Source: Paulownia fortunei (taxonomy: Eukaryota > Streptophyta > Magnoliopsida > Lamiales > Paulowniaceae). Taken from it: a DNA stretch of 64,000 nucleotides. This document shows, piece after piece, positions 49,793-61,047 of this stretch. The notes beneath the pieces are model-generated. The model was given only the letters and a program-made list of their open reading frames with translations, was not told the origin of the DNA and made no database searches. A program made the translations under genes and the position numbers. How positions within the stretch are numbered: the first letter of the stretch is position 1; every line of letters starts with the position of its first letter. The DNA is taken from contig CM033120.1 in the NCBI GenBank assembly GCA_019321725.1, positions 12,802,278 through 12,866,277 on the forward strand, written 5' to 3'.

Positions 49793-50270
49793 TATTTTTT
49801 TTTATTTGAAAATATATATTGAAAAATGTGAGTATATTTGGTTTTATATTAAAAATGGTTAATGTGATGTATTTTTGCTTTTCTTTTGGAGAAAATTGTG
49901 TTTAGTTTACTGTTAGGAAATATTTTGGTAAGACTCATTATTTTATATTGTTATATGTTGTTTTTATGTTAATATAATGATTTACATGATATAAATTTAT
50001 AATAATATAATGATTGGAATATGTAAATATTTTTTTTATTTGAAAATATATATTGAAAAATGTGAGTATATTTGGTTTTATATTAAAAATGGTTAATGTG
50101 ATGTATTTTTGCTTTTCTTTTGGAGAAAATTGTGTTTAGTTTACTGTTAGGAAATATTTTGGTAAGACTCATTATTTTATATTGTTATATGTTGTTTTTA
50201 TGTTAATATAATGATTTACATGATATAAATTTATAATAATATAATGATTGGAATATGTAAATATTTTTTT
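49793..50270. repeat. perfect tandem duplication, 234-bp unit
   Basis: The sequence from ATATTTTTTT...TTATTTGAAAATATATATTG to ...GGAATATGTAA repeats with a 234-bp period. The second copy looks base-for-base the same apart from the length of the T run at the joint. It is a very recent duplication or an assembly artefact. Confidence 0.9.
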
Positions 50271-50674
50271 ATTAATGTAATAATGTGAATGTGTATGAAA
50301 AATACATATAATAATTAATAATATATATGTATGGCAATGACTAAGTTTTTTTTTTAAAATATTTTTTGGAAGAGAAAAGTATGATTTGGAAAAAAAAAGT
50401 ATTAAATGTTTGATTTTATTGCATATAAAAAGATGATTGACAACAAAAATTAAAAATCGATTTCTGATTGACCAAATATAATAATCAAACAAAGGTTGTA
50501 AGATAGAGATTTTGGCCAATCATCATTTCCTAAAATCAATTATTAATGCTTTTATAGAAAATAATTATTATAAAAGATTAAAATTTACTATATAATGATG
50601 CTGCTCCATGGCCGAGCGGGCCCCACTTTTCCAATCGGCCGAAAAAGCCCCAAAATTGTCTATCCGGTTCTTCA

Positions 50675-50682
50675 CACGTGGC
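50675..50682 (+). promoter_or_regulatory. G-box/ABRE in the UBC gene promoter
   Basis: CACGTGGC contains both the G-box CACGTG and the ABRE core ACGTGGC, about 0.5 kb upstream of the start codon at 51177. A TATA-like CTATATAA lies near 50589. bZIP (ABF-type) or bHLH binding is plausible but untested. Confidence 0.4.
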
Positions 50683-51062
50683 CCACATACAGAAAACGGT
50701 CCCACACTCCAAACTCCCTCACTCCCATAGTCCAGGCCCATCTACAGTCTACACGTTATTCCGCCTCTTTAATTCATTCGCAATGGTACACTCGTAATAC
50801 TTCCGAAATTCAAGGGCTTGTTGCTAAAACACAGCAGGCGTTGCAGCCTACGAACGACGATCCGAAGTTTAGCACTTAACAGGGCGCGAAGCCAACAAAG
50901 TGAAACGCACTCTTACCCTCTCTCCATCTCTCAATTTTGTCTCTCTAGAATCTAAAGTAAAGAAGTAGAAATCTGTTGTAAACTTTTGTACGTATATGTC
51001 TTTGTATTTTTATATCTCAGCATCCGCGAAGCAGACGGAACCCTCAAACGATAAATTCATTA

Positions 51063-51116
51063 ATGATAATTTACCCTGAAAAAGGGCAAAATGAGCCGTC
51101 GCTGAGAAGGAAATAA
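51063..51116 (+). other. upstream ORFs in the UBC leader
   Basis: A 17-codon frame (ATG at 51063, stop at 51116) and a 4-codon frame (MSRR, 51091-51105) precede the main ATG at 51177 in the likely leader. If the leader is unspliced here, they could reduce translation of the E2 enzyme. Confidence 0.35.
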
Positions 51117-51176
51117 ACCCATCTATCAATCTTGCGAGTCGAGCCCTAATTTGATTTCTGAACTTCGTTCGATCTC

Positions 51177-54100
51177 ATGGAGTCGCCTACACCGGTTTCT
51201 CGATACATACCCCAGAATTCTAAGTATTTTATTTTCCCTGTTTTTTTATGTGTGTGAAGTTGAACTTGCATGTTTCGAAGTGTTGATTTATGTGGGTGAT
51301 TGCTCAGGAAAAGGGTGTTTCTGGCTGGAAGTTCGTCATCGGGGTGTAAAGAGGTGGAGGTGTTGGAAATATCGCCGCCGATTAATCGCACTTCTAAACC
51401 CAATTCCTCCAAACAAAAAGAGGTGAAATGATATGTTTTTATTTAGTGATTTTGTTTATCATTATTTTTAGTGGGATCTGATGAGAGATTGGAAATGATC
51501 CCTTTTTGTGTTCTAATTTTTCTTTTGGTCATCGCGGGTTTGTTCAGATGATTGATTCGCATTAAGGGTTTTTCTCCCGGGGGGTGGGGAGTAAGGGACT
51601 GTTCCTGATCGAAGTGGAATGGTGATCAGCAGAATGTAAAGCTTTGTATTAGAATGGCAGCTAAAATTTGGTTTTATCTGGATTTAAGTTTTGGTTTAAT
51701 ATCTCAGCTATATGTTTCAGAATATAGTGAGGCATAGCTTTGGTAATCAGCTTTAGTCACATGGTGAGTTTTGGAGGATTATAATAGCTTTATCTCAGCA
51801 AAGGAAAAGTCATGATGGTACATGGTTCTTTTGCTTCTTTCTTGTTGTTCTTAAATACTACTTATTCGACATGGAGGTATAGCATCTAAAACATGGAGCT
51901 AGTGCTTCAGTTTTCTATATTGGTGAATGGAGGAGTGAGCTTTTGAGTAGCGTTGAAAGCTTTTTTCTATCTTAGGTGAGTTGCATGTAGACCTTTATTG
52001 GGAATAAATTATTGTAGTCTGACTAGACTGGATGGCTGTTCTCTGCGATGGGATTGGGTAGGATGACATGTTTCCTTTATAACCAGCAGGCATGCGAGCT
52101 ATTAATATAGACTTTGTACTTTCTTTTTGGTCTTTTGAGCAAACACTGAAGAAAGAAGTGCTAATGTAATTTGTTTTGTTTATATATACAACAATCCTTA
52201 GTAATGCGAAAAAAATCTAAGAAAGCTGTTACGTTTTGTTTCTGGTGCTGGATATTGTAAGGGTTGCCCACTATTTCCAATTTTGGTGAGTTCTTCACTG
52301 TAGGCATCTGTGACTTGATGTGCAGATTGTGATTATGAGCCTGGCTAAGCTTAGCACATATTATGTGTTACACATGCTTTAGTAATTTCTTTTTTAGAAT
52401 TCACTATCTACTTGACATTCCTGGCACTAGGGGACTTTGTACTGTATGTCCTCAGTCACAGAAATGGGCGATTAGCTCTTAAGTAGGGTAAAGTTGTATC
52501 ATTCTGAATGCACCTCTGTTTGGCATATTTTGATGATTTGAAGAAGAGAGAAAAATTTCAAGATCAAGATGTATATTAATTTCAGTGGGGTCTGGGCTAG
52601 GGGAAGATGTCCAATTTGTTTTTTATTTGACATGCTTTCAAGGTCTACATGGAAAGGAAACCCTCTCTCTCCACCCCTTTCTATAAATGCTTTTGTTAAT
52701 TTGTGAATGTTGTGGCACATAGCATGTCAGTTGTTTGGTAGGAAATGGTGGCTTCATATAGTTCATTTTTGAATAGCTTCATATTAAATTTCTATGCTGT
52801 CGCCCAATTCTTGCAGACTACATGACCTGAATAAGTCCTCCCTTTTCTTTAGAACTGAATAAATCATGTTGTGCATAAACAAAATATATGAGATACTGTT
52901 TTGGATGCTTGTAGTTTTTATTTCAACGTATTAACTTGCTTTTCCTTTTATGTTCCTTGTTTTGTCATTTTTTTCCCTATCTACTGATTTTGTGAAAGTT
53001 ATATCTTAGATGCATCTTAACCTCCAATATTCCAAATTTCTTGAAGGTTATTTGTCATGAAATAATAGATGTTGACATGGAAGAAGACTGTGATGATGTT
53101 ATGTTGACTGACGGGGAAGTTGACACAAGTACCAAAGGCAAGGTACTTCAGAGTTCTCACCCAACTTATATAGCTACTTCTTTAGAATTTTTTACTGTTG
53201 GGTAGTTGACCTTTTATATCTTTTTTAATTTCTTATGCTCATGGTGCCACAATTGATCAGTTTTGTAAAGTAATTCTTGTTATGTTTTCTTGCTGGTAGG
53301 AAGTCTTGTCCAATTCTTCAGTTGGTCTTAGTAGTTTAGCAAATGATGAATCTGGGAGTGACATCCTGACATCAAATAATGGTGCTGCCGGATTACCTGA
53401 TTCAATTAATGTAGATGACTTCAGCTCTAATCTTTTTGATGGAGAGGATGAATGGACAGAAGATACATATTATGATGATATACTATATGATGATGACTGT
53501 GCAGTTCTGGAATCACATTTTGATCACATGGATATTCCACCGGGAGTTGAGGCGCCATTCCCCTGGTTGCAAAGTTCTCCTAGAAATGATACAAAGGAGC
53601 CAACAGCTAGCACTTCAACATATCCAAGTTCGCAACTTCAGCCAGATGGTGTCAATCTCTCTCCTGGCTTGAACTCATCTCAGTCTTCATGGCCATTGAA
53701 ACACACCCAAAGAAGGGATCTGTTGAGCAATTCAATGACAGGTATCCAGATGAATGCAGGCAATCAACATATGAAGGGCAAACTACCTTCTAAATTGATG
53801 GAACCTGGTCTAGGCCAGAAGAAATCGGCCACTTCAAGTAGTAGCGCCAATCTGAGTTCACTACCCTCTAGGGGTTCTTTGACTCATAAGTCTTGGAAGG
53901 AACCTTTGCACTCTTTTGGAAAGAGTAAAAGGAAGCCTCGTTTATCCCATGCTAGCTATGCGAGTCATCACAACCAATTTCCTTCCGCTCCAATGTATCC
54001 GAGTACTGTCAATGGTGGTGGTAACTATCCTACTGTGAACATGCCGCCGAATGCACTTGGAGTGGGAACTTATATGCCCATGTGGCAGGATTTGCCCCTG

Positions 54101-55761
54101 AATATGTTGGAACCTTCTTTGGGTCCTTCAGGATTTATGAACGAAAGTACATTTTCCAGCTGGGCACAAGATCCTGTGAATAATCTAAATGGTGCATCTT
54201 CAATAGGGACTTCACTGCCCACCAGGATAGAGCAGAGAAGTGTGGATGAAATTCTGCAATTCTTTGACCTTTTTAAGAAATTTAACACCGTGGAAGATTA
54301 TTCAGATCACTACTACTCCAAAAATGGTTCTTCTGCAAAACAGGTGAGCGCAACTCAGTATATGTGTCTTATTCTTGCCCTATCACATCTGCAACTTTAT
54401 TTCTGTTCTTTATAATATCATCTTTAATGTTTGATACAGCCGCCAAAGAATTGGGCAAAGAGAATACAAGAAGAGTGGAAGATTCTGGAAAAAGATTTGC
54501 CTGGTAAGTTTTTGAAAAATTTCCTGAATAATTTTTTATACCAGCCTGTTAACATGATAACATAGAGGAAGAATCAGTTTTTTAAGTTGGTAATGCTCCA
54601 GTTATGCTTATGGTATAATACTGCATCTCCTTTGTTGTTTCTTAACATTTGTTAGAGCTAACGGATAGCTTTTTCTTTGCTTAAATTTTTAGGATGATTG
54701 CATTCCTCACTGTATATTCTTCTGCTGTTACTCCAACAGATGAAATATTTGTGAGGGTCTATGAATCGAGAATGGATCTTTTGAGAGCTGTGATAATAGG
54801 GGCAGAGGGAACTCCGTACCATGATGGTCTCTTTTTCTTTGATGTCTTCTTTCCCAGCAGTTATCCTAACGTTCCACCTGTATGTTTCTGATTTCTAAAT
54901 TCAAAATACGCACCTTACTGTCAAATATCTGTTGTCGATTTGAACTTTTCGTTGCTTTCTATTGTTGGCAGCATGTCCATTACCATTCAGGTGGCCTTCG
55001 AATCAATCCTAACTTGTACAATTGTGGGAAAGTATGCCTGAGCCTTCTTAATACTTGGAGTGGTAGCCAAAAGGAGAAGTGGATCCCTGGCGTTTCAACC
55101 ATGTTACAAGTTTTGGTCTCTATACAAGGGCTGATTTTAAATGCTAAGCCCTACTTTAATGAGCCTGGATATGCAAATATGTGTGGCTCTATAAGTGGAG
55201 AAAAGAGATCCTTGGAATATAATGAGAGAACATTTATGTATTCCCTGCAGACGATGGTGTACAACATGAGAAGGCCTCCAAAGGTAAGATAAATTTATGA
55301 GTCTTTTTACATAAGCTTATTTTGGGGGACTGTTGATCGCGGCAAATTGGGATAGTTAATTGTGAAATTTAACTCAATTTGATATCAGCAGCTTTGTGAT
55401 TACAGCAACTCCTTTTCCCCTGCATGTTGACTATATGCTACATTTGTTTTCCTTGTAGTATTTTGAGGACTTTGTCGTGGGGCATTTCTGCAAGCACGCT
55501 CGTGATATTCTGGTGTCCTGTAAAGCCTACTTGGATGGAGCTCAAGTGGGTTGTCTTGTCAAAGGTGGTGTTCAGGATGTTGACGAGGGCGACAAGAGCT
55601 GCTCACAGCAATTCAAGACCAATTTGGGTGGGTTCATCACTATTCTGGTAAATACATTTTCACAAATTGGAGCCAAGGATTGTCAGGAGTTCCTTTCTTT
55701 ATCTCAAAAGGAAAATGGACCAGCAACTGCTGCTCCTAGGGTCCTAAACTTCTTCAATTAA
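51177..55761 (+). CDS. PHO2-family ubiquitin-conjugating enzyme E2 (UBC25/UBC26-like)
   Basis: Eight exons: 51177-51223, 51308-51422, 53047-53142, 53300-54343, 54440-54503, 54740-54879, 54972-55283, 55459-55761. They splice in frame to about 706 aa. The N-terminal ~430 residues are acidic and Ser-rich (DGEDEWTEDTYYDDILYDDD) and look disordered, with a basic Lys/Arg patch (SFGKSKRKPRL). The E2 core follows (PPKNWAKRIQEEW, IFVRVYESRMDLLRA, FFFDVFFPSSYPNVPP), with the catalytic cysteine in NLYNCGKVCLSLLNTW. This is the large E2 class of UBC23-UBC26 and PHO2 (BIRC6-like core), whose members can act as E2/E3 hybrids; PHO2 itself controls phosphate transporters. Subfamily is judged from overall length and neighbours, which match UBC25/26 rather than PHO2. 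All phases agree and no frameshift was found. Exon 1 encodes only MESPTPVSRYIPQNS. Confidence 0.93.
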
Positions 55762-58110
55762 GTTACTCAAAATTCAATTTTGTGACTTAAAAGATTCTGC
55801 ATGTAAGACATGCTCGCCATGGATATTGGTTGTGACTGATTGGCATTGATTGTTTTGAAAATTATAGAGCTTAGAATTCTTATGGCCTCAGAATGCCTCA
55901 ATCACATTCGACAATAAAATGTGTGTATATATATATATATATATGGATATAATTTGAGCTGCGTATTTTTTCAGCTCGACCTCAGAACAATCTTGTTTTT
56001 CGTAAACCTTTTTTTCTCTCTTTTTTTTTTTTGGGGGGGGGTAGGGTACGGGGGAGTTACTCATTGAGGGTGTCTCTCTCCGGCGATGTGTTCTGTCTTT
56101 ATATTTTAGCACAATTGATTCTTCCTATCAAAATAAGCTTATTACGAATAGAATCTTGAGTGGGAAAAAGTAATTTGCAAGTGCAATAAATTATTAAAAA
56201 AGAGCTTTGCAGAGTTATTTGTTTTATCACAAAATAAAAATTATCATCGGATATCAATTATTATCTAAATTTTGGAACGAGTCCTTGTCGGAAAAAGGAT
56301 ACCCAAAGGGCGTACACACTCATTTCTTTTTGGGATATATAAATGATAATGTTTTATTTTTTTAAATGATAATTTTTTATATTAAAAGTACATTCACGTT
56401 TAAAATAAAAATACGACAATATTAACTCTAAAGTTCAAACTACTAATTTTAAGAACAAAAAGAATAAACATACCTAAAGTGTTCAATTTTTGTACTGTGG
56501 GAAATTCTAAATGGCAAGGATGAGTGTGTGTGTGTTTATAATATATATATTTTGATGACCCAATCATGGGAGATGAAGATGTTCCCTTTGATTCGCTCTC
56601 CGAATAAATACGATAACACATTATATATACATTTGGGTCAAATCAATGGTGGAGCCAGCTCACCAGCCCCCTCAATTTTTCACATTTATAATTTTAATAT
56701 ATAATTTTTAGTAAATTTAAAAATTTACCCCATCTCAAATAATTAAATTATTCTAGTCGCCTCTCTCCAATTTTCATAATCCTATTTCGACTATGTAAAT
56801 TTAATAAATTTAGAGATATTTTAAAATTATTTTTAAACTTTGTTTGTTCAAAATGTTTAGGTAATATAATTTATTATTGATACAAAGTTTTAAAATGTAT
56901 TTGTACTAATTTTTAAAATTTATTATGATTTCGTTTCTAAAAATATGGATATTTTAGTAAAAAATGCTTCTTATTGTGATTTTTTGATTTTATTTTTTAG
57001 TTTTTAACTTATTTGATTCCACTTTTGTTGCTTATTATTTGAGGTTATACTAATTTTGCAAAAAATTATAAGTGTAGGTTTTTCATGATATAAAAATTAT
57101 TTGATATGGTTAATGGTTATAAAATAATGTTTAAATTCTTGTAAATTAATTTTTATTTTGTGTTGGATTGAATTAAAATTGATTAACATTTTCATTTAAA
57201 AGTTAATTTTTGTTCAAATACTTATGCAAATATAATAGACAAAAAATATTTATGTATAACTATAACATATTATATTTAGTTTTAGTTTTAGTTTTTAATA
57301 ATTAATTAAGAAAAAAAATTCAATAAAAAAATAATTTTAAATATAAAAAAATAATATTTTGATAATGAAATCTCATCCCTCTATCCTAAAATTCTGACTC
57401 CGCCTTTGAGTCAGACGATTGGTATCAATTTTCTCTTGTGCTCACTTACTTTACGTTACGGCAAGAGACCAATTTATTTAAGAATTTTTTTGTACGGTTC
57501 ATGAATCTTACATTATGATGCTACTAATTGATACGTCTTAATAAACCACAAAGTAATATGGCGTTTTCGTAGAGTCGGGGTAGGAATTTCAGGTCATTCG
57601 TAGAAATTAAGACTTTGTTTGGTGTTATTTTAAATATTTTAGAAAAATATATTTTTGATACTAAAATTAAAAGAATATAGAGAGAATGATAAGACGTTTG
57701 GATGTTTAATGAAAAATAATAATGTGAGAATGAAAAGCATTTGGATGCTTAATTAAAAAATAATAATGTGATATATTTTAAAAAATATATTTTCTATTTT
57801 AAGAAAACAAAAATGTTTTGAAAAAAAAAAAAACAAACAAGGCTTAATGTACTCCATTTCTACGTCAATGGGAACGGGATCCACCCATCCGAAGTCCGAA
57901 GTCCGAAGTCCAAGTCAATCTCTCTATCTGTCGAAGCTGGATAATGGATTAAATAATTGATAGTTCACTCAGTTTCACACCCGACTTGAATTGCCTTTCA
58001 ACAGTCAATCCCATTTGCTGGCGAGCAATTTCCAGGAAAGAGAAGCGTAGAAAAATGTATTCAGATTGACCAATGGATTAGCAAAAATCAAAATAAAGCG
58101 CCAATAGATA
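55762..58110. other. intergenic between UBC and DUF2921 genes
   Basis: AT-rich. Contains the UBC 3' flank, a (TA)n tract (about 55925-55945), a T-run/G-run (about 56021-56041) with nearby G tracts, and the MITE at 57610-57843. A short GAAGTCC triplication lies at 57890-57911. No gene was found. Confidence 0.55.
57610..57843. mobile_element. Tourist-like (PIF/Harbinger) MITE
   Basis: A 234-bp non-coding unit begins AGACTTTGTTTGGTG and ends ...AACAAACAAGGC (reversed GCCTTGTTTGTT). It is flanked by TTA on both sides (57607-57609 and 57844-57846), the PIF/Harbinger target duplication. Short internal repeats (GTTTGGATGTTTAATGAAAAATAATAATG-like) occur twice. Confidence 0.7.
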
Positions 58111-58123
58111 ATGCAATATAAGT
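58101..58123 (+). promoter_or_regulatory. CCAAT and TATA boxes of the DUF2921 gene
   Basis: CCAAT (58101-58105) and TATAAGT (58117-58123) predict a transcript start near 58145-58155. That would leave almost no leader for the ATG at 58153 and favours the in-frame ATG at 58231. Confidence 0.5.
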
Positions 58124-58230
58124 AGAAGACTTAGACTTCATAAAGAATATATATGACAATAAATTCTCTCCTCCTCCTCCTTGATTTCCAGTTTTTTGAG
58201 TTTGCTGTGGCTTTGAACCCTTCTGCTACA

Positions 58231-61047
58231 ATGTCCTCTTCATGGTTTTACACCTCCTTGTGCTTCTTTCTTTTCACTTGTATCTGCATAGACTCTTCTT
58301 CTCCTCCCACTACTGATACAACTGTTTCATATACTGATCATTGTTCTTCCATAGTCCCTGAATCCAGCCCCACTGTTCGTACTTATGGAAACACTGTACC
58401 TTATTTTCTTACATCTTATTTCACCGGTGGAGACAGGCTTCTAGGCAGGAAACCATGGAACCAGACCTATTACTATGTGGGAAAATCTCTTAAGCTTCGA
58501 ATTCTACCAAATCATTATGAGACTATTGCCGAGGGCATCTACAAGGTTGAAGCTTTCTTGTACATCCGGTCTCCATACCGGTATTATCATAATGATCGAA
58601 GCAATTATAGCTATGGTGGATCTTATTACCATAGGAGTAGAGCTCGAGGGTCAATCAAATTTTTGTTGAATGGTTTCTGGTCAGAGATTTCAAGGAAGCT
58701 TTGTATGGTTGGATCTGCTTCTTGGGAGGTTGAGGGAGGCAAGGCCCTCAATCTTGATGCTGTTCTTAAGCTAAACTATGCCAGTGAGAATCCCACTATA
58801 TATACTGGTGTTGTCAGTGGGACTTTGGAGAGCACAGGTTCTGCTAATGATCCAGGGTACTTTGACCCAATTTTGATATTCAGTTTCCCTGTTCTTTCCA
58901 ACTATAACTACTCCCTGGTTTTGAAAGAACTTGGAGGGTTTTCCAGCGATTCTGAAGTTGTGAAAAATCAGTTTCTCAGTTTGCAACCAACCCAGTTTTG
59001 CTCGGTGCTATCGGGGAGATCGACTTTTTTGGAGTTGGAGTATGCAATGGAGTGCAGGGCACCTCAACATTGTTCTCCACTTGGTCCTAGTGATGGATTG
59101 ACTGGATTCTTGCCACGCTTTCTGTCCCTGAGTCCAATTCAGTGTTCTGGGAGTGAAAGAAAGCTAAGGTACATGGCAACATTTCAAAATATCAGTTATG
59201 CTGATCAAAGTTTTGGTCTTGATTCGACGTTGATTGGAGAGGCATCGTGGGATGATAAGAACAACCAGCTGTTTGGTCTTGCATGTCGAATCTTGAATCC
59301 AGCTAGTCATTTAGGGAATGCAGTCGGGGATTGTACAATGAGGTTGAGCCTGAGGTACCCTTCAATATGGACTATCAGAAATGATGCCAAAGTTGTTGGA
59401 CAATTTTGGAGCAACAAAACTGTAGAGGATTCCGGGTACTTCAGAAAGATTAATCTCACAAGTTCTGATGAGATTGATGTGGTGGCTTTTCCAGGCCTGA
59501 GATACGAGTACACCGAATTGGATAGAGTGGGAAGATCATGCCCTGTGAAAAAGCCTGTGAAGGAGGGGAATACATATCCAGATGCGCATTCCTATGATAT
59601 GAGATTTGACATGTCTGTCAAAAATTCCAAAGGCGAACAATTTGCATGGGGTTATGCAACACCTCTTTCTGTTGGAAATGATTTATACGAAAGAAACAAT
59701 ATGGTTGTTGCAGTAGACTCTATGGGACTGGAGTCTGCTGCTGGATTTACGGCATTTTCTGAACCTGAGAACAGTTCCAACACCTCCCCTTCAAATATCA
59801 GCTACAAAATAAGCATCAACCCTTTTTCTCAGGTCAAGTTCGGTAATTGGTTTCCGACTGTCAACTGGTCAATGAACGTTCAACATCAAGTGGAGATCGC
59901 CGCTGAAGGCGTGTATAATGCAGAAACAGGATACCTCTGCATGGTAGGGTGCAGAAAGTTGGTGTCATATGTTCAGAATTCAACTTATGTTTCCAGAGAC
60001 TGTGAGATTCTTGTGAAATTTGAATTTGCTCCATTGAATGAAAAAAAAGGTGGTCTTATCAAGGGAACCATCGAAAGCACACGAGTAAAAGGAGATCCTC
60101 TTCATTTCGAGGATTTGAGCATGTCATCTGCTGCTTATTATGCCGAAGTTGTTAAACAATCAATATGGAGAATGGACTTGGAGATCACCATGGTCTTGAT
60201 ATCCAACACGCTCTCGTGCATCTTTGTGGGGCTACAAATTTTCCATGTGAGAAGAAATCCTGAGGTACTCTCTTGCATTTCACTTGTCATGCTTCTGATA
60301 CTTTCTCTGGGACACATGATTCCACTTGTTTTAAACTTTGAAGCCCTGTTCTTGGGGAGCCACAATAAGCAAACATTAATGCTTAGCACTGGCGGATGGC
60401 TTGAAGCTAATGAAGTAACTGTTAGGGTGATCACTATGGTAGCATTCTTGTTGCAAATACGCCTAGTCCAATTGGTTTGGACTGCAAAACAGAGTGAGGG
60501 TAATGGAAAGAGCTCGTGGATTGGAGAGAAAAAGGCCGCGTTCGTTTCATTGCCATTATACATTTTGGGTGGCTTCCTTACTTTACTATTGAACTGGACA
60601 AGAAACAGATATGGTCATCAAGCAGTTAGTCCTCATGCTGTTTATCGAAAACATTCTCTTTGGGGCGATTTAAGGTCTTATGCTGGTCTGATTCTTGATG
60701 GTTTTCTTCTTCCACAAATCCTACTCAATACTTTCAGTGGTTCAGCAGAGAAAGCTTTGTCTCATCCATTCTACATTGGGACTAGTGCGGTTCGGTTGGT
60801 GCCCCATGCTTATGATCAGTACAGGGCACACAATTACCGAAGGTTTGATGTTAATGAAACATACTACTATGCAAATCCAAGTGCAGACTTTTACTCCACA
60901 TCCTGGGATGTCTTAATTCCTTGTGGGGTTATCGCGTTGGCTGTGATCATTTTTCTGCAGCAGCGGCATGGTGGTCGTTGCATTCTTCCTCAAAGATTCA
61001 GGGAATTGGAACTGTATGAAAAGGTGCCTACAGTTGACAATGAGTGA
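58231..61047 (+). CDS. DUF2921 multi-pass membrane protein (At1g52780-like)
   Basis: One intronless frame. I choose Met at 58231 (938 aa) because it opens with a clear signal peptide (SSSWFYTSLCFFLFTCICI) and suits the TATA position; an in-frame ATG at 58153 would add 26 residues. The ~620-residue luminal part holds two related DUF2921 halves (each with an LCMVG motif: KLCMVGSASWEVEGG and YLCMVGCRKL) and many N-glycosylation sequons. Six membrane helices follow, about 651-673, 679-705, 731-750, 771-790, 815-835 and 892-912. The family includes FLY1/FLY2, endomembrane RING E3 ligases acting on pectin methylesterification. Here the C-terminus (RCILPQRFRELELYEK) has no RING cysteine/histidine set, so ligase activity is not supported. 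Biochemical role unknown. Confidence 0.88.
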   Translation: MSSSWFYTSLCFFLFTCICIDSSSPPTTDTTVSYTDHCSSIVPESSPTVRTYGNTVPYFLTSYFTGGDRLLGRKPWNQTYYYVGKSLKLRILPNHYETIAEGIYKVEAFLYIRSPYRYYHNDRSNYSYGGSYYHRSRARGSIKFLLNGFWSEISRKLCMVGSASWEVEGGKALNLDAVLKLNYASENPTIYTGVVSGTLESTGSANDPGYFDPILIFSFPVLSNYNYSLVLKELGGFSSDSEVVKNQFLSLQPTQFCSVLSGRSTFLELEYAMECRAPQHCSPLGPSDGLTGFLPRFLSLSPIQCSGSERKLRYMATFQNISYADQSFGLDSTLIGEASWDDKNNQLFGLACRILNPASHLGNAVGDCTMRLSLRYPSIWTIRNDAKVVGQFWSNKTVEDSGYFRKINLTSSDEIDVVAFPGLRYEYTELDRVGRSCPVKKPVKEGNTYPDAHSYDMRFDMSVKNSKGEQFAWGYATPLSVGNDLYERNNMVVAVDSMGLESAAGFTAFSEPENSSNTSPSNISYKISINPFSQVKFGNWFPTVNWSMNVQHQVEIAAEGVYNAETGYLCMVGCRKLVSYVQNSTYVSRDCEILVKFEFAPLNEKKGGLIKGTIESTRVKGDPLHFEDLSMSSAAYYAEVVKQSIWRMDLEITMVLISNTLSCIFVGLQIFHVRRNPEVLSCISLVMLLILSLGHMIPLVLNFEALFLGSHNKQTLMLSTGGWLEANEVTVRVITMVAFLLQIRLVQLVWTAKQSEGNGKSSWIGEKKAAFVSLPLYILGGFLTLLLNWTRNRYGHQAVSPHAVYRKHSLWGDLRSYAGLILDGFLLPQILLNTFSGSAEKALSHPFYIGTSAVRLVPHAYDQYRAHNYRRFDVNETYYYANPSADFYSTSWDVLIPCGVIALAVIIFLQQRHGGRCILPQRFRELELYEKVPTVDNE

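Larger units (their letters stand above)
42783..50580. other. intergenic between divergent NSF and UBC genes
   Basis: Holds the NSF leader and promoter (no clear TATA), a SINE-like stretch (about 43560-43720), AT-rich MITE-like fragments (44770-45170), a solo LTR (46642-49455) set in an older repeat, and a perfect tandem duplication (49793-50270). Open frames at 43381-43767 and 50172-50519 have no recognisable domain. Confidence 0.55.

Noticed and set aside
50595..50879. 94-codon frame upstream of the UBC gene
   Set aside because: It overlaps the expected promoter (TATA-like motif, G-box) and shows no protein family; the higher GC content explains the open frame.
58153..58230. In-frame upstream ATG of the DUF2921 gene adding 26 residues
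   Set aside because: It sits too close to the expected transcript start after TATAAGT (58117), and it would bury the clear signal peptide that begins at 58231.
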